This document shows, in pieces, positions 1 to 4,856 of a stretch of DNA of 5,928 bases. The notes beneath the pieces were generated by a model. That model made no database searches, was not told the origin of the DNA, and saw only the letters and a list, made by a program, of their open reading frames with translations. The translations under genes and the position numbers were made by a program. How positions within the stretch are numbered: position 1 is the first letter of the stretch; every line of letters begins with the position of its first letter. Source of the DNA: Ruminococcaceae bacterium UBA6857 (lineage in GTDB: Bacteria; Bacillota; Clostridia; Oscillospirales; Acutalibacteraceae); assembly GCA_002451715.1 (NCBI GenBank), contig DKDD01000014.1:24227-30154 (forward strand). The letters are read 5' to 3'.

Positions 1-296
1 AGATAGTCCGATGCGCCGCTGTCAAGTCCCGTCACTCTGTCGCTCACTGCGTCCTTTGCCGTGAGAAGCAGAACGGGAACGGTGTTGCCTTTTTCACGCA
101 GTTCGCGAAGAAGAGTAAGCCCGTCTTTTTTCGGCATCATTATGTCAAGAATTATTCCGTCGTATTCGGCAAAGGCAATGTGGTCTTCCGCCTCCTCGCC
201 GTCAAAGCAGCTGTCAACGGAGTAGCCCTCGGAGCGAAGCTTTAACGAAATTATTTTATTAAGGTCTTTTTCGTCTTCAACAACCAAAAGTCTCAT
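1..296 (-). CDS. Response regulator, receiver domain (partial, N-terminus only)
   Basis: Reading the complement from the ATG at 296 gives 98 full codons of a CheY-like receiver domain before the left window edge, starting MRLLVVEDEKDL. The acidic pocket is E7/D8, the phospho-acceptor is D51 in the stretch ILDIMMPKKDG, and the switch threonine is T79 in LLLTAKD. The stretch D-R-V-T-G-L-D-S-G-A-S-D-Y that follows is typical of OmpR/PhoB-type regulators, which carry a C-terminal winged-helix DNA-binding domain. That domain and the conserved lysine lie outside the window, so the OmpR assignment is inference. A sensor kinase gene may follow further left. The start has only a weak ribosome site (GGGTG, 6 nt upstream); an in-frame GTG at 305 is an alternative. 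The gene has its own extended -10 promoter and lies downstream of the PepSY gene, from which a terminator separates it. Confidence 0.93.
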   Translation of the reverse strand, partial: MRLLVVEDEKDLNKIISLKLRSEGYSVDSCFDGEEAEDHIAFAEYDGIILDIMMPKKDGLTLLRELREKGNTVPVLLLTAKDAVSDRVTGLDSGASDY

Positions 297-327
297 ACTA
301 AACACCCGATTCAAAAAGATTTAATAC

Positions 328-356
328 ATTATACCACAAAACGGCAAAAAAAGAAA
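328..356 (-). promoter_or_regulatory. Extended -10 promoter of the response regulator gene
   Basis: On the minus strand, TGG-TATAAT is a perfect -10 hexamer (328-333) with an upstream TG, i.e. an extended -10. The -35 region at about 351-356 (TTTCTT) is poor. The start would be near 321, giving a leader of about 25 nt before the ATG at 296. The -35 region falls in the T-run of the PepSY terminator, so the two elements share bases. Confidence 0.7.
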
Positions 357-386
357 ACGGGGCCGCCGCATTTTTTACGGCAGCCC
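346..386 (-). terminator. Intrinsic terminator of the PepSY gene
   Basis: On the minus strand a 9-bp GC-rich stem (378-386 with 360-368, one G-U pair) closes a 9-nt loop. It is followed by TTTT, a C and seven T (346-357). It begins 18 nt after the PepSY stop codon and separates that gene from the response regulator gene. Confidence 0.85.
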
Positions 387-403
387 GAAAGTTTTAGGTT
401 TGA

Positions 404-1006
404 TTATTTGTTGAAAAGTGCTTTGATTGCGGCAAAGAGCTTTTCAAAAAGTGTTGCGAAGAAGAGGTCTGAAAAATCAAAGTCTCTGTCCTTTTCAGCT
501 TTGAGAATGTTTCCGCTCAGAGCGTCGATGTCGTATTCATAGTCATACTTTGCGGCGTGGAATTCAACTTCGTACTTTGCAACGCCGTCATCAAAATCAA
601 ACTTAACCTGAACTTTTTTTGCGTCTGCTTCCTTAACTCCTGCTGCGGCAAAAGCGATTTCCTTTGCCTTTGCTTTTCCGATGTAAGCTGCGTCGGGATC
701 GGGAGTGTTGAAATCGTTTTTGTCAATTTCTGCTTTGAGAATTGCGCCGGTTTTTGCGTTGATGTCATAGCTGTATTCGGTTGAACCGAAATAGAATTCA
801 ACCTCATAAACAGCAATGCCGTTTTCATAATCGAACTGGCAGGTCATGAACTTTGCGTCTGTTGCGGAAACGCCTGCGGCGGAAAGGGCAATCTCTTTTG
901 CTTTGGCTTCGCCGATGTAGTTTGCTCCAAAAGCTCCAAAAGCGGCAACGCTCATGCACATAAGGCAGACAAGGACGAGTGATACGATTTTCTTCATTGT
1001 TTTCAT
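404..1006 (-). CDS. Secreted protein with two PepSY domains and an amphipathic C-terminal tail
   Basis: The 200-residue product has a signal peptide: basic MKTMKK, a hydrophobic core at about 7-22 and probable cleavage in the AFGAFGA region near residue 28. No lipobox is obvious. Two PepSY repeats follow at about 30-94 and 108-172. Each begins Y-I-G-x-A-K-A-K-E-I-A, has a central YEVEF strand, and ends in a Y-D-I-x-A-x-(T/S)-G-x-I-L-K-A-E strand. A short acidic linker separates them. The tail (about 178-200) alternates Phe/Leu with Lys and looks like an amphipathic helix. PepSY domains are usually extracytoplasmic and are linked to protease inhibition or sensing; no enzymatic motif is present. 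The start at 1006 is chosen because an AAAGGAAA site lies 7 nt upstream; an in-frame TTG at 1042 has none. The gene is monocistronic, with its own promoter and terminator, and the neighbouring response regulator is a possible controller. Confidence 0.93.
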   Translation of the reverse strand: MKTMKKIVSLVLVCLMCMSVAAFGAFGANYIGEAKAKEIALSAAGVSATDAKFMTCQFDYENGIAVYEVEFYFGSTEYSYDINAKTGAILKAEIDKNDFNTPDPDAAYIGKAKAKEIAFAAAGVKEADAKKVQVKFDFDDGVAKYEVEFHAAKYDYEYDIDALSGNILKAEKDRDFDFSDLFFATLFEKLFAAIKALFNK

Positions 1007-1013
1007 GGGATAA

Positions 1014-1021
1014 TTTCCTTT
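1014..1021 (-). promoter_or_regulatory. Ribosome binding site deciding the PepSY start
   Basis: AAAGGAAA on the minus strand ends 7 nt before the ATG at 1006. It lies inside the longer TTG-initiated reading frame that opens at 1042, which argues that the longer form is not the real product. Confidence 0.8.
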
Positions 1022-1037
1022 CTTAAATAAGTTTTTG

Positions 1038-1069
1038 ATCAAGCAGTGATTTTGTTTTGTTTGCTTGAT
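1038..1069 (-). promoter_or_regulatory. Inverted repeat / stem-loop in the PepSY leader
   Basis: The arms 1038-1045 (ATCAAGCA on plus) and 1062-1069 (TGCTTGAT) are perfect 8-bp complements around a 16-nt A-rich loop (on the minus-strand transcript). If transcription begins near 1074, the stem forms at the extreme 5' end of the mRNA. There it could protect the message from decay, or the DNA could be an operator just downstream of the start. No T-run follows, so it is not a terminator. Confidence 0.5.
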
Positions 1070-1080
1070 TCATTGTCTGC

Positions 1081-1114
1081 AGTATATACGGGAAATATTA
1101 GAATAAGATTAGAA
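1081..1114 (-). promoter_or_regulatory. PepSY gene promoter with OmpR/PhoB-like direct repeats
   Basis: The minus strand has a TATACT -10 box (1081-1086). The heptamer TTCTAAT occurs exactly twice, at 1108-1114 and 1097-1103, with 4 nt between copies (11-bp period). The second copy ends 10 bp before the -10 box. No good -35 hexamer is seen at the normal distance; the repeats occupy that place. Two 7-mers at 11-bp spacing replacing a -35 box is the arrangement known for PhoB-type activators. That the adjacent response regulator binds here is inference. Confidence 0.6.
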
Positions 1115-1128
1115 GCGGAAAAAATTTG

Positions 1129-1173
1129 AAAAAAGCTGCCACACTCGTTTCATAACCCGACGCGGCAGCTTTT
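1129..1173 (-). terminator. Intrinsic terminator of the hexosaminidase gene
   Basis: A 10-bp perfect stem (AAAAGCTGCC at 1131-1140 pairing with GGCAGCTTTT at 1164-1173) encloses a 23-nt loop. The minus-strand transcript continues into a run of six T. It starts 6 nt after the stop codon at 1180. The loop is longer than usual, but the stem, T-run and position fit a terminator. Confidence 0.8.
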
Positions 1174-1179
1174 ATGCTG

Positions 1180-2820
1180 TTATTTTTGTTCCTTTTTCTT
1201 TTTGAGTTCACGGTTTCTTCGAACTTCGCGGTATTGGTCACATCTGTTCCAAAGGTTAACCTCGTGTCTTCTGTGAAGAAGACCTTTCGGCATTGAAATT
1301 TCGTCTTCGGCATAGTTTACGCCGAGAGCTTTGAGCATTCTCTTGTGATAATCAAGCTTTGAGTAAAACTCATCTTTGTTTTTGTCTTTTTTCTTTGTCC
1401 AGCAATCTTCCGAAAGAGCAAGGGCGCGCGGGAAAAGCTGCATGTCAAGTTTGTCTCTGTCCGCAATCCACTCCGACCAAAGGTGACCTTCCATTCCGAG
1501 AATTTGTTTTTCGCATTCTTCGGGAACGATTTTTTCCGTCGGTTCAAAGTTGTAGGTATTTGAAAGAGGATACTGACAGTAGCACATGTCAAAATAAAAA
1601 GCCTGGTGTTTGCTGATTATCATTTCGCGTCCCTTTTTAAGTTCGCGAAGAACGTTTTTGTCGTTTCTCGGTGTCCAGTATTGACCGACAACGGAAAGGT
1701 CAAGGTTGCCGGCGGCAAGCGCTTCGTTCCAAACGATGAGCGTTTTGCCTTTTTCTTTGAGATGGGCGGCAATGCGGTTGTTGAAGTATCCTTGAAGTTC
1801 TTCAACATTTGAAAGTCCGTTTTCTTTCATGCGCTTTTGACATTCGGAACACTTTTTCCATTCGTCTTTCGGTGCTTCGTCGCCGCCGATGTGGAAATAT
1901 TTTGCCGGGAAAAGCTCTGCAACTTCGTCAATAACATTAAAAATAAATTCATATGTGCTTTCTTTTCCGGCGCAGGCGGAGCGGTTCCAATCGCGCCAAT
2001 GCATTTGGAACGGAACTCTTCCGCCGAAGAACCAATGAACTTCACACGGAATCTCACGGCAGCCGAGCCAATTGTATGAAGCCATTGCGGCGGCAAAATG
2101 CGCCGGCATGTCAATTTCGGGGATAATCGTGATGTTGAGTTTTTGTGCATAGGCAACGATTTCTTTGATTTGCTCTTGGGTGTAAAAACCGCCGTAAGGT
2201 TTGCCTTCAAAATCGGTTGAATGCCAGCCGTGGATTCCCGTATCTTTTCTTTTTGAACCGATTTCGGTCAAAAGCGGATATTTTTTGATTTCGATTCTCC
2301 AGCCCTGGTCGTCGGTAAGGTGCCAATGAAGAACGTTGAGTTTGTAAAACGCCATAAGTCTCAAAAGACGTTTGACGGTTTCTTCACCGAAAAAGTGGCG
2401 CGATTCGTCAAGCTGAACACCTCTGTAACGAAAACGCGGCTTGTCGAAAAGCTCAAAGCAGGGGACTTTAACTTTTCCGTCAAGGTCTTCTTTGCCGAAA
2501 AAGATTATCTGTCTGAGCGAAACTGCGGCATAAATCACACCGGCTTCGCTGCCGGAAAAAACGGTGAGCGATTTTTCGTCGCTTTCGATTCGATATGCTT
2601 CTTTCGGCATAAGCTTGTTGAAAACAAGACGAATGTCTGCGCTTTCGGGGTCGTCGGTTCTTTTGAAAAACGGTTTTTCTTTTGAAAACGGAAAAGCGAA
2701 GAAAAAGCTTTCTGCGCAGTTTTCAAATTCTTTTGCTATATACACGGTTGAATCTTCGTCAATTTGTTTAAATCCGTCTTTTTCGATAAGTTCATACGGT
2801 TTTGGAATGATTTTAATCAT
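1180..2820 (-). CDS. GH20 beta-N-acetylhexosaminidase, cytoplasmic type
   Basis: The 546-residue product is a glycoside hydrolase family 20 enzyme. It removes terminal beta-linked GlcNAc or GalNAc by substrate-assisted catalysis through an oxazolinium intermediate. The N-terminal GH20b-like domain spans about 1-125. The TIM barrel starts at PRFRYRGVQLDESRHF (about 128-143), with substrate-binding R133. HWHLTDDQGWR (165-175), PEIDMPAH (234-241) and the catalytic pair D314-E315 in FHIGGDEAP follow. WNEA (364-367) and EGHLWSEW (444-451) supply aromatic pocket residues. The length is normal for the family and all key residues are intact. There is no signal peptide, so the substrate is probably an imported chito-oligosaccharide, glycan or muropeptide fragment (inference). 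The last 20 or so residues are very basic (RREVRRNRELKKKKEQK-like), which is unusual. The start is supported by AAAGGAAG 7 nt upstream. The gene is monocistronic, with its own promoter and terminator. Confidence 0.96.
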   Translation of the reverse strand: MIKIIPKPYELIEKDGFKQIDEDSTVYIAKEFENCAESFFFAFPFSKEKPFFKRTDDPESADIRLVFNKLMPKEAYRIESDEKSLTVFSGSEAGVIYAAVSLRQIIFFGKEDLDGKVKVPCFELFDKPRFRYRGVQLDESRHFFGEETVKRLLRLMAFYKLNVLHWHLTDDQGWRIEIKKYPLLTEIGSKRKDTGIHGWHSTDFEGKPYGGFYTQEQIKEIVAYAQKLNITIIPEIDMPAHFAAAMASYNWLGCREIPCEVHWFFGGRVPFQMHWRDWNRSACAGKESTYEFIFNVIDEVAELFPAKYFHIGGDEAPKDEWKKCSECQKRMKENGLSNVEELQGYFNNRIAAHLKEKGKTLIVWNEALAAGNLDLSVVGQYWTPRNDKNVLRELKKGREMIISKHQAFYFDMCYCQYPLSNTYNFEPTEKIVPEECEKQILGMEGHLWSEWIADRDKLDMQLFPRALALSEDCWTKKKDKNKDEFYSKLDYHKRMLKALGVNYAEDEISMPKGLLHRRHEVNLWNRCDQYREVRRNRELKKKKEQK

Positions 2821-2827
2821 TATGTAT

Positions 2828-2835
2828 CTTCCTTT
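2828..2835 (-). promoter_or_regulatory. Ribosome binding site of the hexosaminidase gene
   Basis: AAAGGAAG on the minus strand, 7 nt before the ATG at 2820, is a near-ideal Shine-Dalgarno site that fixes the start. Confidence 0.85.
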
Positions 2836-2849
2836 CGAAATTCTCCAAA

Positions 2850-2865
2850 GCGGAAAACCTTCCGC
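2850..2865 (-). promoter_or_regulatory. 5'-terminal hairpin in the hexosaminidase leader
   Basis: GCGGAA (2850-2855) and TTCCGC (2860-2865) form a perfect 6-bp GC-rich stem with a 4-nt loop. The predicted start is about 2867, so this hairpin would be the first thing in the transcript, well upstream of the ribosome site. It could stabilise the mRNA, or serve as a compact palindromic operator overlapping the start. Confidence 0.5.
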
Positions 2866-2873
2866 ATACTGTT

Positions 2874-2902
2874 ATTTTACTATATTAATCGGAATTTTTC
2901 AA
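2874..2902 (-). promoter_or_regulatory. Sigma-A promoter of the hexosaminidase gene
   Basis: On the minus strand TTGAAA (2897-2902, 5 of 6 to consensus), a 17-bp spacer and TAAAAT (2874-2879, 5 of 6) make a strong housekeeping promoter. The start would be near 2867, giving a leader of about 47 nt. Confidence 0.8.
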
Positions 2903-2919
2903 TGAACATGCGATTAATA
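2883..2919. promoter_or_regulatory. Perfect inverted repeat straddling the -35 box (candidate operator)
   Basis: TATTAATCG (2883-2891) and CGATTAATA (2911-2919) are exact reverse complements, 19 nt apart. The left arm lies in the promoter spacer and the right arm just upstream of the -35 hexamer, so a bound dimer would cover the -35 element. The arms are 28 bp apart centre to centre, wide for a single small dimer but possible for a tetramer or a GntR/LacI/ROK-type site. No known operator consensus was recognised. Confidence 0.45.
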
Positions 2920-3039
2920 AATCAAACAAAGAAAAGAAATCTTACAAAAAAGTAATCCTATCTTAAGAAATTTGTGAAACTTTTTTATTGTACTCTTAAT
3001 TAATATCGGTTAGAATACTCTCCGGTCAATCGGAAAGAA

Positions 3040-3075
3040 TGACATGATGTGACATTTTTTTGACAGACTGTACAT
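3040..3075 (+). repeat. Helically phased TGACA(T) direct repeats (candidate binding site array)
   Basis: TGACAT occurs at 3040-3045 and 3050-3055, TGACAG at 3061-3066, and a degenerate TGTACAT at 3069-3075. The starts are about 10-11 bp apart, so all copies face the same side of the helix. The array ends 9 bp before the MBOAT -35 hexamer at 3085-3090. Reverse-complemented, the units read CTGTCA / ATGTCA, resembling Pho-box half-sites. Such arrays are typical of OmpR/PhoB-family regulators, but this reading is inference. Confidence 0.45.
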
Positions 3076-3084
3076 GATTATTCT

Positions 3085-3113
3085 TTAAAAATCCGGAATT
3101 TAAAAGATATAAT
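3085..3113 (+). promoter_or_regulatory. Sigma-A promoter of the MBOAT-SGNH operon
   Basis: TTAAAA (3085-3090, 4 of 6 to the -35 consensus), a 17-bp spacer and a perfect TATAAT (3108-3113) lie upstream of the MBOAT gene. The predicted start near 3120 gives a leader of about 84 nt. The mediocre -35 box beside the phased repeats suggests activator dependence. Confidence 0.7.
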
Positions 3114-3188
3114 ATTCAGAACAGTCCCGAAATGAAATCCGGTTTTTATTGAATTTTTAAATAAATGCTTCAAACAAAATCAAAAACA

Positions 3189-3196
3189 AGGGAGTG
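3189..3196 (+). promoter_or_regulatory. Ribosome binding site deciding the MBOAT start
   Basis: The GGGAG core (3190-3194) lies 9 nt before the ATG at 3204. The in-frame ATG at 3165 has no ribosome site and would add 13 polar residues, so the shorter form is preferred. Confidence 0.75.
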
Positions 3197-3203
3197 TGAA
3201 AAA

Positions 3204-4838
3204 ATGAAACTTTCCGAACTTCTCTTTGCCGGAAAATACTCCGAACTTACATCATATTTTTCGAACGCATATCTTTATTTTTTCCTGCCCGCGTGCATTG
3301 CGGTCTACTGTCTTATGCCGAAAAAGGCTAAAAAATATTTTATTCTTGCCGCAAGTCTCGTTTTCTTTTGGCTGATCAGCGGAAAGCTTGTTCTTTTTCT
3401 GCTTTTCACAATACTGTCAATTCACCATTTTGCGCTTTGGCTCGACCGAATCAACACTCAAAAGGCTGCCGCACTTAAAGAAACCGAACGTGAAAATCGA
3501 AAAGAAGTCAAAAAGCTTTTTCAAAAAAAGAGTCGCCTTGTGCTTTTCTTTGCGGTGATTATTCATATCGGTGCACTTTTGATGATTAAATATTCGCCGT
3601 TCTTTACAATCAACATAAACAGCCTTTTAAAACTTTGCGGTTCTTCTCTTGTGCTTGATATTCCCAAATTCATAATGCCTGTCGGCATTTCGTTCTTCAC
3701 TCTTCAGGCGGTTTCATATCTTGTTGATGTGTATCGCGGCGTTGTTCCGGCTGACGAAAATATTTTTCGCCTTGCGCTTTTTGTCTCGTTCTTTCCGCAA
3801 ATTGTCGAAGGACCGATTTGCCGCTACGGACAGACGGCAAATGAACTTTGGAACGTCAAAAAAATTGATTACAACAATTTTTTGCTCGGACTGACAAGGA
3901 TTCTTTACGGATACATGAAAAAGCTTGTTGTTGCCGATCGGCTTAATCCGATGGTGCAGGAGCTTTTCAATAATTATGAAAATTACAGCGGACCGATGCT
4001 CGCGCTCGGCGCACTGTGCTATACCGTTCAGCTTTATATGGACTTTTCCGGAACAATGGACGCCGTTATCGGAACGGCGCAGATTTTCGGCGTAACAATG
4101 CCTGAAAACTTTCAGCGTCCGTTCTTTTCAAAAAACATTTCAGAATTTTGGCAGCGTTGGCACATTACACTCGGAACATGGTTCAAAGATTACATTTTCT
4201 ATCCCGTAACAATGTCAAAGCCGATGAAAAATCTTACTTCGTCTGCGCGCAAAAAGCTCGGCAACCATTTCGGTCCGCTTCTTGCCGGAGCAATCGCGCT
4301 TTTCTGCGTCTGGTTTTCAAACGGACTTTGGCACGGCGCGGCATGGAGTTATATTTTCTTCGGAATGTATCATTTTGCGCTGATACTTTTGGGTAACGTT
4401 TTTTCTCCGCTTTCAAAAAACGTTTGCGAAAAGCTTCACCTTTCGCAAAGCAATGTGGTCTTTAGAATTTTTCAAATTTTGAGAACGGGCTTTTTGGTTG
4501 TAATAGGTGAACTTTTCTTCCGTGCAAACGGACTGCGCGCAGGCTTTTCAATGTTTAAAATAATGCTGACAAATATTAGCTTTGTTCCGCTTAATAAAGA
4601 AACGCTCACACCGCTCGGCGTTGATATTCAAGACCTTTTGATTGTTCTTGTTGTGGTTTTGGTTGTCTTTGTTGTCGGCGTTATGCGCGAAAAAGGGATT
4701 GACGTTCAAAAGTTTGTTTGCGAAAAGAACACCGCCGTTCGCTGGGCAGTTCTTTATGCACTCATTATGTTTATCGTCGTTTTCGGAGCATACGGTCCCG
4801 GATATATTCCGGTTGACCCGATGTATGCCGAGTTTTAA
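3204..4838 (+). CDS. MBOAT-family membrane O-acyltransferase (AlgI/DltB type)
   Basis: The 544-residue product is a polytopic membrane protein with about ten hydrophobic segments (for example 24-38, 45-57, 61-78, 111-128, 475-493, 513-529). Diagnostic MBOAT stretches are SFFPQIVEGPICRY (195-208), YMDFSGTMDAVIG (278-290), NFQRPFFSKNISEFWQRWHITLGTW in pieces across 302-326 with H320, and NGLWHGAAW (373-381) with the presumed catalytic H377. It ends in Y-G-P-G-Y...Y-A-E-F, like AlgI-type proteins of Bacillota. A charged loop (about 81-110, rich in Lys, Arg, Glu) is probably cytoplasmic. Family members channel an acyl group from a cytoplasmic donor to an extracytoplasmic acceptor, with a partner SGNH protein completing the transfer. 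That partner follows directly, 18 bp downstream. The donor (acetyl-CoA is likely) and the polymer cannot be read from the sequence. No dltA or dltC is adjacent, so a DltB name is not justified. Confidence 0.94.
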   Translation: MKLSELLFAGKYSELTSYFSNAYLYFFLPACIAVYCLMPKKAKKYFILAASLVFFWLISGKLVLFLLFTILSIHHFALWLDRINTQKAAALKETERENRKEVKKLFQKKSRLVLFFAVIIHIGALLMIKYSPFFTININSLLKLCGSSLVLDIPKFIMPVGISFFTLQAVSYLVDVYRGVVPADENIFRLALFVSFFPQIVEGPICRYGQTANELWNVKKIDYNNFLLGLTRILYGYMKKLVVADRLNPMVQELFNNYENYSGPMLALGALCYTVQLYMDFSGTMDAVIGTAQIFGVTMPENFQRPFFSKNISEFWQRWHITLGTWFKDYIFYPVTMSKPMKNLTSSARKKLGNHFGPLLAGAIALFCVWFSNGLWHGAAWSYIFFGMYHFALILLGNVFSPLSKNVCEKLHLSQSNVVFRIFQILRTGFLVVIGELFFRANGLRAGFSMFKIMLTNISFVPLNKETLTPLGVDIQDLLIVLVVVLVVFVVGVMREKGIDVQKFVCEKNTAVRWAVLYALIMFIVVFGAYGPGYIPVDPMYAEF

Positions 4839-4856
4839 AAGGGGGCTATGGTAACA

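Larger units (their letters stand above)
2821..3203. other. Divergent regulatory region between hexosaminidase and MBOAT operon
   Basis: This 383-bp AT-rich stretch has no convincing gene in any frame. It holds two divergent promoters (listed separately), a hairpin at the start of the hexosaminidase leader, a perfect 9-bp inverted repeat over the hexosaminidase -35 box, and a cluster of phased TGACA(T) repeats upstream of the MBOAT promoter. The 8-mer AAATCCGG appears on both sides of the MBOAT -10 box (3089-3096 and 3135-3142). A weaker plus-strand promoter-like pair, TTGTAC with TAGAAT (about 2988-3016, 17-bp spacer), may be an additional start site. No riboswitch was recognised. Confidence 0.7.

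Noticed and set aside
517..828. Alternative minus-strand frame overlapping the PepSY gene
   Set aside because: Out-of-frame translation of the two PepSY repeats; Thr/Lys/Gln-rich and without signals for expression.
1007..1042. Longer PepSY form starting with TTG at 1042
   Set aside because: The extension contains the ribosome site itself and puts polar residues before the signal peptide.
2320..2685. Plus-strand open frame of 121 codons inside the hexosaminidase gene
   Set aside because: It is antisense to conserved GH20 blocks, has no promoter or ribosome site and no recognisable domain.
3060..3089. Consensus -35 hexamer TTGACA at 3060-3065 as the MBOAT promoter
   Set aside because: No good -10 lies 16-18 bp downstream (CTTTAA/TTTAAA at best); the TATAAT at 3108 pairs better with TTAAAA at 3085. 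The hexamer is better read as part of the TGACA repeat array, though a weak second promoter is not excluded.
3165..3203. Longer MBOAT form starting at the ATG at 3165
   Set aside because: No ribosome site precedes it, while a GGGAG site is well placed for the ATG at 3204.
2821..3203. Riboswitch or small RNA in the divergent intergenic region
   Set aside because: Only short hairpins and AT-rich sequence are visible; no known aptamer core or terminator/antiterminator pair was recognised.
3204..4838. Naming the MBOAT gene dltB
   Set aside because: The typical dltA and dltC genes are absent beside it and the C-terminus and motifs fit the broader AlgI-type group equally well.
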